DNA from: Burkholderiales bacterium
GTDB lineage: Bacteria > Pseudomonadota > Gammaproteobacteria > Burkholderiales > Ga0077523
DNA: 33,969 nucleotides
Assembly (NCBI GenBank): GCA_026125595.1
Contig: JAHCKV010000003.1
Coordinates: forward strand, 1 to 33,969
Direction: 5' to 3'
Below, in pieces: positions 1 through 6,386 of the stretch. The notes beneath the pieces are model-generated. The model saw only the letters and a program-made list of their open reading frames with translations. It searched no databases and was not told where the DNA came from. Made by a program: the position numbers and the translations under genes. Position 1 is the first letter of the stretch. Each line of letters starts with the position of its first letter.

Positions 1-75
1 AGTATCACGTGCGCGACCGTGGCGCTCGGGTTCGAGGGCGAGGCGACGTCGACGACAGGGAGCGACACGCCGTGA
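1..75 (+). CDS. Possible 3' end of an unidentified gene (partial)
   Basis: The frame beginning at position 1 is open to a TGA at 73-75. It encodes a tail without arginine-rich shadow character (SITCATVALGFEGEATSTTG, then SDTP), and nearly all its codons end in G or C, as in neighbouring genes. This would fit the C-terminus of a gene entering from the left in the same direction as the next operon. It is only 24 codons, so no family can be named. The opposite strand is also open here from an ATG at 95 down to the window edge (MVSLPSPHGV...), with the same third-position alignment, so base composition cannot decide between the two. Low confidence. Confidence 0.25.
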   Translation, partial: SITCATVALGFEGEATSTTGSDTP

Positions 76-177
76 GGAGACGGCAACGACACCATCGGAC
101 CCGTGCGCCCGGTCCCGTCAATCCCATGTCGAACAGTGGGTTGGCTCCGGCATCGCGCCTGCATCGCGGTTTTCGTT

Positions 178-197
178 GCCAAGGCGCAAGCCTTGGC
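178..197. repeat. Perfect stem-loop (7-bp arms, 6-nt loop)
   Basis: GCCAAGG (178-184) and CCTTGGC (191-197) are exact reverse complements around a CGCAAG loop. No T-tract follows on either strand, so it does not look like an intrinsic terminator. It could be an RNA hairpin or a protein-binding dyad. Confidence 0.4.
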
Positions 198-465
198 TGC
201 CTCACCCCGCTCGCACTCATCCATGTCGGAGCCAACGCGCATCGCGAGACTGGTTCGGTGTTTCCCTAGGACGACATCCTACCTTTGACCGGTGACCGCT
301 ACGCAACCTGACTCTATTCACGGTCGAGCCAGCATCGAATGAATGATTCGTTGTTTGGAAATACTGAGGCGTGCATCGTTGCATCCGGGCATGAGCTTCG
401 AACCGATAGTGATTTCACGGGCGACGATCGGTCGCGTAGCGTTTCTGGTTCCGTTCAGCGGGTCC

Positions 466-469
466 GAGG
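466..469 (+). promoter_or_regulatory. Ribosome binding site deciding the start at 475
   Basis: GAGG lies 5 nt before the ATG at 475. The ATGs at 343 and 391 in the same frame have no comparable Shine-Dalgarno sequence. The residues they would add do not resemble the family N-terminus, whereas the sequence after 475 goes almost directly into the conserved region. Confidence 0.45.
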
Positions 470-474
470 TCCCC

Positions 475-1326
475 ATGTCGCACGCCGACGTGACAGACGT
501 GAATGCGGTTGAAGGTGTTCTCCACTATCTGGTGCCGCTGCCACGCAAGCCGTTTCGCTACGCCTTTGCGCCGCCGCATGGCGTGCCGGTCCAGAACATG
601 TCGTACGAAGCGCGGCGTCTGTCGATTCGCGATGCCCGTCGTGGATCGCCGGGTGCTGCGCTGGATGTCGAGGGTTTCCAACTGGTGCAGCACACCAGTG
701 CGGTCACCGACTTCAACGACGAAGACCAGCTGCGCACGATCTATTACCCCGAAGCCGAAGCGCTGGTCCGTGCCGCCACGGGCGCGGTTCGCGTCGTGGT
801 GTTCGATCACACGATCCGGCGACGGGCGGCGCATCGCCCGCCGCTCGACGATGGGCGCCCCGTCGACGGGGCGAGGGAGCCGGTCGGGCGTGTGCACAAC
901 GACTACACGGTGGATTCCGCGCCGAAACGCGTGCGCGACCTGATGGGCGATGCCGCCGCCGATCTCCTGACCCGGCGCTTTTCGATCGTGAACGTCTGGC
1001 GGCCGATCCGCGGCCCGCTGCTCGATGCGCCGCTGGCGGTGTGCGACGCGCGCAGCGTGGCATTCGAAGATTTCGTCGCGAGCGATCTGATCTTCCGGGA
1101 TCGGATCGGCGAGACTTACAACGTGTGTTTCAGCGCGTCCCATCGGTGGCACTACTACCCGGCCATGACCACCGACGAAGCCTTGTTGTTGAAGTGCTAC
1201 GACTCGGTCGTGCAGGGTATTGCGCGATTCGCGCCCCACACCGCATTCGATGATCCGACGATGCCGGCCGATGCGCCGTTGCGCGCAAGCATCGAACTGC
1301 GGACGCTCGTCTTCCACCACCATTGA
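475..1326 (+). CDS. CmcJ/NvfI-family Fe(II)/2-oxoglutarate oxygenase-like protein
   Basis: The 283-residue product resembles the CmcJ/NvfI/AsaB/GA4-desaturase group. These are non-haem iron, 2-oxoglutarate-dependent hydroxylases or desaturases of fungal and bacterial secondary metabolism, often misannotated as methyltransferases. Visible family blocks are VVVFDHTIRRR; VHNDYT, with a His-x-Asp pair at H141/D143; RFSIVNVWRPIRGPLLDAPL; HRWHYYPAMTTDEALLLKCY; a distal His in APHTAF (H255); and arginines near the C-terminus (R270, R276). HxD plus a distal His is the expected iron triad, and one arginine would hold 2-oxoglutarate; these assignments are inferred. The frame is open upstream to an ATG at 343 (327 residues), but 475 has the better ribosome binding site and matches family length. 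Its TGA overlaps the TTG start option of the next gene. The substrate is unknown; the two flavin enzymes downstream suggest an organosulfur or related compound. Confidence 0.75.
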   Translation: MSHADVTDVNAVEGVLHYLVPLPRKPFRYAFAPPHGVPVQNMSYEARRLSIRDARRGSPGAALDVEGFQLVQHTSAVTDFNDEDQLRTIYYPEAEALVRAATGAVRVVVFDHTIRRRAAHRPPLDDGRPVDGAREPVGRVHNDYTVDSAPKRVRDLMGDAAADLLTRRFSIVNVWRPIRGPLLDAPLAVCDARSVAFEDFVASDLIFRDRIGETYNVCFSASHRWHYYPAMTTDEALLLKCYDSVVQGIARFAPHTAFDDPTMPADAPLRASIELRTLVFHHH

Positions 1327-2543
1327 CCGCATTGGATCGGTCGATGTCGGCGCCTTCGTCGATAACCGTCATCGATGCCGGCTGCGGCGATCCCTTATCG
1401 GCGATCGATTTGGAGGCATTGGCACTGCGCTTCGCTGGGCGTGCCGAGCAGGCCGATCGCGCGGCACGGATTCCCCGGGACAGCCTGGCGGATGCCGCGA
1501 ACCTGCAGGCGCTGACCGTACCGCGGGCGCGCGGTGGATACGGCGCCGGCATTGCTGCGGTATCCGCCATCGCGCGCCGGCTCGGACGGGCCGATCCAGC
1601 GCCGACGCTGATCCTGGTCATGAGCTGGATCCAGCATGCGCTGCTCGGGCGACGCGACGGTTGGCCAGAGCGGATGCAGCGGCAGCTGGCCCGTGACGCG
1701 CTTGCCGGTCGCGGGTTGATCAACGCGCTGCGTGTCGAACCTGCGCTGGGAACGCCGGTGCGCGGTGGTCTGCCCGACACCATCGCCCGCCGTGCGGCCG
1801 GCGGCTGGCGGTTGTCAGGTCGGAAGATCTACTCCACGGGTGCGGGTGCGTTGGACGGCATGGTCGTGTTCGCGCGGACCGATGACGCGGCGCCGCTGGT
1901 CGGCAATTTTTTCGTGCCGGCCACGGCCGCCGGCATCCGGATCGAGGAGACCTGGGACGCCCTGGGCATGCGCGCTACCGGCAGCCATGACGTCGTGTTC
2001 GAAGATGCGCCGCTCGGGCCGGAAGCGGCTGTGGATGTGCGGGCACCGGAAACCTGGGCCGGAATGCCTGCGGTACACGCCGCATGGGCTTTCCTGCCGG
2101 TGGCAGCGCTCTATCTCGGGGTGGCCGAGGCCGCCCGCGATTGGCTGCTGCAGCATCTGCATGCGCGCGTTCCGTCGAACCTCGGTCGATCGCTGGCGAC
2201 GCTCGAGCGGTTCCAGCTCGGGGTCGGCGAGATCGAAGTGCTGTTGCGAACATCTGGTGTGCTCCTGGCCGCCGCCGCCGAACAGGCCGATGCCGATCCG
2301 GCGGCCCTAAACAGCATCGATCCGGGCATCGTCAAACACCAGGTCACCGAGAACGCGATCCGGGTCGTGGAACTGGCAGTTGCGCTGGTCGGCAACGCCG
2401 GTCTGTCGCGGCGCAACCCGCTGGAGCGCCACCTGCGCGACGTGCTGTGCGGCCGCATCCATACACCGCAGAGCGATTCCGTACTGAAGAGTGCCGGCCT
2501 CGCAGCGCTCGCGAAGGCTGGCGGCAACGGAGACTCCCCATGA
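1323..2543 (+). CDS. Acyl-CoA dehydrogenase-fold flavoprotein (DszC/SfnC-like monooxygenase)
   Basis: The 406-residue product has the acyl-CoA dehydrogenase fold. An N-terminal helical region contains LTVPRARGGYGAG and LILVMSWIQHALLG. The middle beta domain has GRKIYSTGAGALDGMVVFAR, the typical WDALGMRATGSHDVVFED block and a FFVPA strand. A C-terminal helical bundle ends with RHLRDVLCGRIHTPQSD. The GMRATGSHDV pattern, together with a luciferase-like monooxygenase next door, is typical of the reduced-flavin-dependent DszC/SfnC/SfnB branch that oxidises sulfur or nitrogen centres rather than true fatty acyl-CoA dehydrogenases; the reaction is inferred. The frame starts with TTG at 1323, overlapping the upstream TGA. 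An ATG at 1344 (399 residues) is an equally reasonable start. Its stop overlaps the ATG of the next gene (ATGA), so the two are probably translationally coupled. Confidence 0.8.
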   Translation: MTALDRSMSAPSSITVIDAGCGDPLSAIDLEALALRFAGRAEQADRAARIPRDSLADAANLQALTVPRARGGYGAGIAAVSAIARRLGRADPAPTLILVMSWIQHALLGRRDGWPERMQRQLARDALAGRGLINALRVEPALGTPVRGGLPDTIARRAAGGWRLSGRKIYSTGAGALDGMVVFARTDDAAPLVGNFFVPATAAGIRIEETWDALGMRATGSHDVVFEDAPLGPEAAVDVRAPETWAGMPAVHAAWAFLPVAALYLGVAEAARDWLLQHLHARVPSNLGRSLATLERFQLGVGEIEVLLRTSGVLLAAAAEQADADPAALNSIDPGIVKHQVTENAIRVVELAVALVGNAGLSRRNPLERHLRDVLCGRIHTPQSDSVLKSAGLAALAKAGGNGDSP

Positions 2544-3619
2544 GCATCGAATTCATCGGCATGATTCAGGCACGCCGCCTGTCGGAGATTCATCCGCCCA
2601 GCGGGCCTTCGGTACAGCCGGACTACATCCGCGATTTCGCGCGAGCCCACGAAGCGGGCGGTTTCGACCGGGTGCTGGTCGGCTATTGGTCCGATGGCCC
2701 GGATGGCTTCCTGGTGGCCAGCCATGCTGCGGCGTCCACCGAGCGTCTCGGCATCCTGCTGGCCCATCGGCCCGGCTTCGTTGCGCCGACGCTGGCGGCC
2801 CGCAAGTTCGCGACGTTCGACCAGTTGACGGGCGGACGGGCAGCCATCCATGTCATCTCCGGCGGCGACGACGCCGACCAGCGCCGCGACGGCGACTACC
2901 TGGGCCATGACGAGCGCTACGCCCGGACCGACGAGTACGTGGAGATCCTGCGCAAGATCTGGACGGCCCGGGCGCCCGTCACCCACGAAGGTACGTACTA
3001 CCGGTTCGCCAACGCCGCGTCCGAGGTGACGCCGCTGCAGCAGCCGTATCTGCCGATCTATTTCGGCGGCTCGTCGGATGCGGCCGTCGCGGTGGCCGGT
3101 CGCCACGCCGACGTCTACGCGCTGTGGGGTGAACCGCTGGCCTTCACGCGCGACACGGTGGCGAAGGTGCGGCGTGCCGCGGCGCTGCACGGCCGCAGCA
3201 TCCGCTTCAGCCTGTCGACGCGGCCGATTCTGGGACGGACCGAGGCCGAGGCGTGGGACCGTGCCCACGCCATACTCGATCGCATTCATGCGGTCCGGCG
3301 GGAGCAGGGCCTGCCGCCGCCGGCCGCGACACCCCAGGCCGTGCAGTCGCAGCGGCTGCTGCAGGCGGCCTCGAACGCCGAGGTGCACGATCGCTGCCTG
3401 TGGATGGCCATCGCCGCGGCGACCGGCGCCCGCGCCAATACGACGGCATTGGTCGGGACACCGGATCAGGTAGCCGATGCGCTGCTCGACTACCACGCCA
3501 TCGGCATCACGACCTTCCTGATCCGCGGGTTCGATCCGTTGGAAGATGCGATCCAGTATGGCAACGAGCTGCTGCCGCGAGTGCGGGCGCGAGTGGCGGC
3601 GTTGCAGGCGGTAGCCTGA
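2540..3619 (+). CDS. LLM-class flavin-dependent monooxygenase (SsuD-like)
   Basis: The 359-residue product is a luciferase-like TIM-barrel monooxygenase close in pattern to alkanesulfonate monooxygenase SsuD, which uses FMNH2 from a separate reductase and O2 to release sulfite from organosulfonates. Diagnostic pieces are the N-terminal EFIGMIQARRLSEIHP, the flavin/barrel strand FDRVLVGYWSDGPDGFLVAS, the block LAHRPGFVAPTLAARKFATF, then DQLTGGRAAIHVISGG, YLGHDERYARTDEYVEILRK, LPIYFGGSSDAAVAVAGRHA and a C-terminal LVGTPDQVADALLDYHAIGI. The length matches SsuD (about 380 residues). The ATG overlaps the upstream stop by 4 nt. No flavin reductase or sulfonate transporter is visible, so its reductant must come from elsewhere. 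The substrate cannot be read from the sequence. Confidence 0.88.
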   Translation: MSIEFIGMIQARRLSEIHPPSGPSVQPDYIRDFARAHEAGGFDRVLVGYWSDGPDGFLVASHAAASTERLGILLAHRPGFVAPTLAARKFATFDQLTGGRAAIHVISGGDDADQRRDGDYLGHDERYARTDEYVEILRKIWTARAPVTHEGTYYRFANAASEVTPLQQPYLPIYFGGSSDAAVAVAGRHADVYALWGEPLAFTRDTVAKVRRAAALHGRSIRFSLSTRPILGRTEAEAWDRAHAILDRIHAVRREQGLPPPAATPQAVQSQRLLQAASNAEVHDRCLWMAIAAATGARANTTALVGTPDQVADALLDYHAIGITTFLIRGFDPLEDAIQYGNELLPRVRARVAALQAVA

Positions 3620-3678
3620 GCCGTCACGTACGCCGGTCGTACTTGTCATTGGAATAAGCAACGATCAAACCGTTTGTG

Positions 3679-3711
3679 GAGCGGCATGGGGACTCCCCGT
3701 AGTCTCCGCTC
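3679..3711. repeat. Nested inverted repeat (GAGCGG/CCGCTC with inner GGGG/CCCC)
   Basis: The outer arms GAGCGG (3679-3684) and CCGCTC (3706-3711) enclose an inner hairpin GGGG-ACT-CCCC at 3688-3698. There is no downstream T-tract. It could fold as RNA at the 3' side of the SsuD-like operon or act as a DNA dyad. Confidence 0.35.
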
Positions 3712-3861
3712 GGCTCCAGGAATCCGGGCATTCATGCCGGCGGAGCGGATCACGATCGGCAAATCTATCGATCTGTTAGTTGCAAATCGAAAAGCATTCG
3801 TAGTGCGGTGCAGAAGACATCGGCATGATGCTCTTCGAGTAGTTGCAGTTGCAGCGTCGGA

Positions 3862-3873
3862 CCTGTCGACAGG
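3862..3873. promoter_or_regulatory. Perfect 12-bp palindrome, candidate operator
   Basis: CCTGTCGACAGG is its own reverse complement and lies about 46 bp upstream of the -35 element at 3920. Position and symmetry fit an activator or repressor site, but no regulator can be named. Confidence 0.35.
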
Positions 3874-3919
3874 ACGGCAAGTGGCTTGGATGTGGGTCGC
3901 TTCGTTCGCCGGATCAGCG

Positions 3920-3948
3920 TTGACCGGCGGAGCTCTCGGCCCTGTAAG
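3920..3948 (+). promoter_or_regulatory. Sigma70-like promoter for the PEP-CTERM gene and cluster
   Basis: TTGACC at 3920-3925 (five of six matches to the consensus -35) is followed after exactly 17 nt by TGTAAG at 3943-3948 (four of six matches to the -10). The expected transcription start is near 3955, about 53 nt before the ATG at 4008. Confidence 0.5.
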
Positions 3949-4007
3949 AAGGGTGGATTTCGACAGCTTCCCCTTCGGTTCCTCGATCTGTCGATTTGGA
4001 GACCTCA

Positions 4008-4793
4008 ATGCAATTTCAACTGAAAGCCATCGTCGCCGCTGCCGCGCTCGCTGGATTCGCAGGATCCGCCGGTGCTGCCATCGACAATGGTTCCACCGGC
4101 AACGGTTCGCTGTTCCTGAACGTCTACGATTCGGTTGCCGGCGTGTCCTTCGTCAAGGACCTCGGCATCTCGGTTGCCGACTTCGCGCCGACGCAGGGCG
4201 TTCCGGCCTATCTGAACTTCGATCTATCGGGTGATCAGGACTGGACCACGTTTGTCAGCCTGACGACGGCTGGCAACGTGGCATGGAACGTGGTGGCGCT
4301 GGGTGATACGCGTCCGGTGTCCCCGGGCTCGACCGCCCATCAGATCTACTACAGCACCACGCCGGACGCGGTCGAGACCATCGACAACACCCGCAATTCG
4401 CAGCTGAAGCAGTTCTTCATCACCAATTCCTATGTGCAGGCCGTGAACCCTCTGTTGGATGCCGAGAACGGTTCCGCCGTGCACGTGGCGGAGGGCTCGG
4501 CCGATTTTTCGTACTTCGGCTTCGGTTTCCAGGACAACTGGGGTGGCAAGGCGACTTTCAGCTCTGTCGGAGCCCTTGATGCGGAGTTGGCGTTCTACAA
4601 GCTGAGTCTCGGCGGAACCGGTGCCAACTTGACCAACATCGTCGTGACGCCTTACGAGCAGACCTGGTTGCTCAGCTCCGACGGCACATTGACCTACGGT
4701 GTCGCGGCTGTTCCGGAACCTGAAACCTGGGCGTTGTTGGGCCTGGGACTGGCGGGCATCGGCTTCGCCGTCCGCCGCCGCAAAACAGCGTAA
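4008..4793 (+). CDS. PEP-CTERM sorting-domain protein
   Basis: The 261-residue secreted protein has a clear signal peptide (MQFQLKAIVAAAALAGFAGS, cleaved after about residue 23). Its C-terminus carries the exosortase sorting signal: VPEPETWALLG from residue 235, a hydrophobic helix, then RRRK before the end. In the PEP-CTERM/exosortase system this tail is recognised and cleaved in the inner membrane, and the protein is delivered to the exopolysaccharide-rich surface. The mature part is rich in Asn, Thr and Ser, has no recognisable enzyme motif, and contains a segment (EGSADFSYFGFGFQDNWGGK) that suggests a beta-sandwich. The ATG at 4008 has GGAGA 5 nt upstream, so it is preferred over the in-frame TTG at 3996. 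No exosortase gene is present in the window. It probably shares the promoter at 3920 with the next gene. Confidence 0.85.
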   Translation: MQFQLKAIVAAAALAGFAGSAGAAIDNGSTGNGSLFLNVYDSVAGVSFVKDLGISVADFAPTQGVPAYLNFDLSGDQDWTTFVSLTTAGNVAWNVVALGDTRPVSPGSTAHQIYYSTTPDAVETIDNTRNSQLKQFFITNSYVQAVNPLLDAENGSAVHVAEGSADFSYFGFGFQDNWGGKATFSSVGALDAELAFYKLSLGGTGANLTNIVVTPYEQTWLLSSDGTLTYGVAAVPEPETWALLGLGLAGIGFAVRRRKTA

Positions 4794-4814
4794 ATCCAAT
4801 ACTCGCGAGGTCGT

Positions 4815-4847
4815 GGTCCGGGTCGCCCCAGGGCGACCCCGGGGACC
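4815..4847 (+). repeat. Strong intergenic RNA hairpin
   Basis: GGGTCGCC (4820-4827) and GGCGACCC (4832-4839) form an 8-bp stem with a CCAG loop. GGTCC (4815-4819) and GGACC (4843-4847) extend it across a 3-nt bulge. No T-tract follows, so it is more likely an mRNA processing or stability element, or a partial attenuator between the PEP-CTERM and binding-protein genes, than a classical terminator. Confidence 0.5.
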
Positions 4848-4882
4848 GGTGCGACCTGCGAAACCGAATCGGAGAATCTGAC

Positions 4883-6190
4883 ATGAAGATCAAAGCAAAA
4901 CTGTTGGCCCTGGCTGTCGGGGCTGCGATCGCGGGCCCGGCGCTGGCGCTGGGCCCGACGGAAACACCCGACTACATTCTGTACGGTGGTGGTGGCGCAG
5001 AACAGAACAACCTGTTCGAGACCGTGGCGCGCAGTTTGTTGAACAATGTCGACACTTACACCGAACGTTCTGACGGCTCCGCCGGCGCCGTGCTGCGCTA
5101 TGTGTTCGGTACCCTGAAGGTCGCTGCCGGCAGTGTGCCGGCCGGCGCCAAGGTGCTGATTGCCTATCGCTCACAGGGCGGGGTGTTTGCCAATGGCGTG
5201 GGTCCGGTGGCCCGTGGACAGAATCTGCCGTACTACTCCATCACCGGTGCCACCTTGGTCGGCACGCGCTACTACATCAATACGGCGACGGCGACGGTGA
5301 CGCCCAACGCGCCCGATTTCGGCCTCGCCAATACGGAAGTTCAGTTGTACAGCGGTCCCAATCTGCCCGCCGGCAGCACGGCGCTGACGCCGGCCGAGAT
5401 CGCGAACATCAACCGCGAGCCCCTGTACCAGGTCGTGAACGGGATCGCCGTCACCAGCAACCTGTACGCAGTCAAGAAGAACTTCTCCACTGCGGAAATC
5501 GGTTCCATCCTGGCTGGTAGCCTGACCGACTGGAGTCAGTTGAATGACGACGCCGGTAATCCGCTGGCCGAAGGCCCGATCATCCTGGCAGACCGTAACG
5601 CTGGGTCAGGTGCCAAGGCCGTCGCCAACCAGCGCTTCCTGTTCAATCCGGGTTCCAGCGGTCTGGGCGGTGCAGTTGCTCCGGCCAATTCCTTTGGAGA
5701 TACCGGCGATCCTGTCAACTACAGCACATACACCGTCAAGACACTGCAGAGCGCCGGTCTCGTGCCGACGGAGCTGAATGCGATTCAGGCCAAGGGACAG
5801 CGCGGCATCGGGATTCTCGGCCGCGAATATCTTCCCGGGTCGTTGACCTATCGCTTCATCGCGATCGACGGCGCGAACGCCGGGTCGGATACGTTCGACA
5901 AGGTTCCGGTCGTCAATGGTGCGTACGACTACTTCTCGACGGCGTCGTTCCAGAGCCGCAACAAAGTGGTCAACGGTAAGCGCTATCAACAAGCCGGCAC
6001 CTCCTGGGGTGCGTTGACGGCAGCACTGCTCGCCAAGCTGAAGGATCCGGCCATCACCACCACGGTGCCGGGCACGCTGCTCGACCCGACGGTCGTGTCG
6101 CCCGGCGATTTCGGCGGCGCGTACGACGCCTTCATCACGCGCGGCACGCGCTTCGGCAACACCACGGCGCCTCTGCAGTTGCAGTTCTGA
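4883..6190 (+). CDS. Periplasmic PstS-like substrate-binding protein
   Basis: The 435-residue exported protein has a signal peptide (MKIKAKLLALAVGAAIAGPA, cleaved after ALA near residue 23). The mature protein begins GPTETPDYILYGGGGAEQNN. A block at about residues 236-250 (ADRNAGSGAKAVANQRFL) matches the PstS-type anion-binding loop (R-x-x-x-SG) of type 2 periplasmic binding proteins. KKNFSTAEIGSILAGSLTDW resembles the PstS segment preceding it (LTxxQLxxIFxGxxxxW). The fold assignment is therefore good, but the ligand is not certain: no ABC permease or ATPase is adjacent, and the sequence carries extra Thr/Asn-rich insertions. It may be a sensor or scavenger component of the surface module that follows. 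GGAGAA at 4871-4876 gives a good ribosome binding site. Confidence 0.72.
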   Translation: MKIKAKLLALAVGAAIAGPALALGPTETPDYILYGGGGAEQNNLFETVARSLLNNVDTYTERSDGSAGAVLRYVFGTLKVAAGSVPAGAKVLIAYRSQGGVFANGVGPVARGQNLPYYSITGATLVGTRYYINTATATVTPNAPDFGLANTEVQLYSGPNLPAGSTALTPAEIANINREPLYQVVNGIAVTSNLYAVKKNFSTAEIGSILAGSLTDWSQLNDDAGNPLAEGPIILADRNAGSGAKAVANQRFLFNPGSSGLGGAVAPANSFGDTGDPVNYSTYTVKTLQSAGLVPTELNAIQAKGQRGIGILGREYLPGSLTYRFIAIDGANAGSDTFDKVPVVNGAYDYFSTASFQSRNKVVNGKRYQQAGTSWGALTAALLAKLKDPAITTTVPGTLLDPTVVSPGDFGGAYDAFITRGTRFGNTTAPLQLQF

Positions 6191-6201
6191 GCGGCCCGTC
6201 T

Positions 6202-6235
6202 CTGGGAGGGCACGAGGTCAGCGTGTCCCTCCCAG
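6202..6235 (+). repeat. 9-bp inverted repeat downstream of the binding-protein gene
   Basis: CTGGGAGGG (6202-6210) and CCCTCCCAG (6227-6235) are exact reverse complements with a 16-nt loop, starting 12 nt after the stop codon. There is no run of T after it. It probably forms an mRNA 3'-end or processing hairpin. Confidence 0.45.
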
Positions 6236-6251
6236 GATGACGGTGTTGTTC

Positions 6252-6283
6252 CGGGACCCTGCTGCGGCGGGGTTCCGTCTTTC
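6252..6283 (+). terminator. Weak terminator-like hairpin before tpsB
   Basis: CGGGACCC (6252-6259) pairs with GGGTTCCG (6270-6277), with one G-T wobble and a 10-nt loop, followed by TCTTTC. The short interrupted T-tract makes it a weak, possibly partial terminator between the binding-protein gene and the secretion genes. Confidence 0.3.
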
Positions 6284-6341
6284 AGCATTTCGCATCGAGT
6301 CTCGAAACCGTCGTTCCGTCGTTCATTCAACCCGGCGAACC

Positions 6342-6386
6342 ATGATTCACCGATTTCTCCAGCGCCGGCCGGCGCACCGGCCCTGA
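6342..6386 (+). CDS. Possible 14-codon leader peptide ORF coupled to tpsB
   Basis: An ATG at 6342 opens a reading frame encoding MIHRFLQRRPAHRP. Its TGA (6384-6386) overlaps the ATG of the TPS transporter (TGATG). Its second half runs through a hairpin, GGCCGG-CGCA-CCGGCC (6367-6382), that covers the normal Shine-Dalgarno position of the next gene. Translation of the leader could open the hairpin and hand ribosomes to the transporter gene. No strong ribosome binding site is visible for the leader itself. Speculative. Confidence 0.25.
   Translation: MIHRFLQRRPAHRP

Larger units (their letters stand above)
76..474. other. Non-coding leader region upstream of the first operon
   Basis: I see no convincing gene here. 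The short ORFs in this stretch are arginine- and proline-rich shadows. It contains a perfect 7-bp stem-loop at 178-197. A TTGACC hexamer at 285-290 has no good -10 at the right distance. From 343 onward the frame of the next gene is already open, but the conserved part of that protein starts only after the ATG at 475, so 343-474 is better read as 5' leader. Confidence 0.4.
3620..4007. other. Intergenic regulatory region between the oxygenase operon and the surface cluster
   Basis: No gene is supported here; the ORFs on both strands are shadows of low-complexity GC-rich sequence. The region is rich in dyads. It contains GTACG/CGTAC (3628-3642, 5-bp arms) just after the SsuD-like gene; a nested hairpin at 3679-3711; GGCAT-TC-ATGCC at 3727-3738; an AT-richer patch at about 3755-3800; and a perfect 12-bp palindrome at 3862-3873. 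A sigma70-like promoter follows at 3920-3948, with about 50 nt of leader before the ribosome binding site of the PEP-CTERM gene. Confidence 0.5.

Noticed and set aside
3-95. Minus-strand gene start (ATG at 95) running off the left edge
   Set aside because: The 31-codon frame is plausible in composition but has no clear ribosome binding site, and an equally good plus-strand C-terminus occupies the same bases; neither can be confirmed.
285-313. Possible promoter TTGACC at 285-290 for the oxygenase operon
   Set aside because: The hexamer 17 nt downstream (CTGACT) matches the -10 consensus at only two positions; better -10-like words are 22 or more nt away.
3674-4234. A 186-codon plus-strand frame across the intergenic region
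   Set aside because: It runs out of frame into the PEP-CTERM gene, becomes arginine-rich there, and contains the promoter and dyads; no family resemblance.
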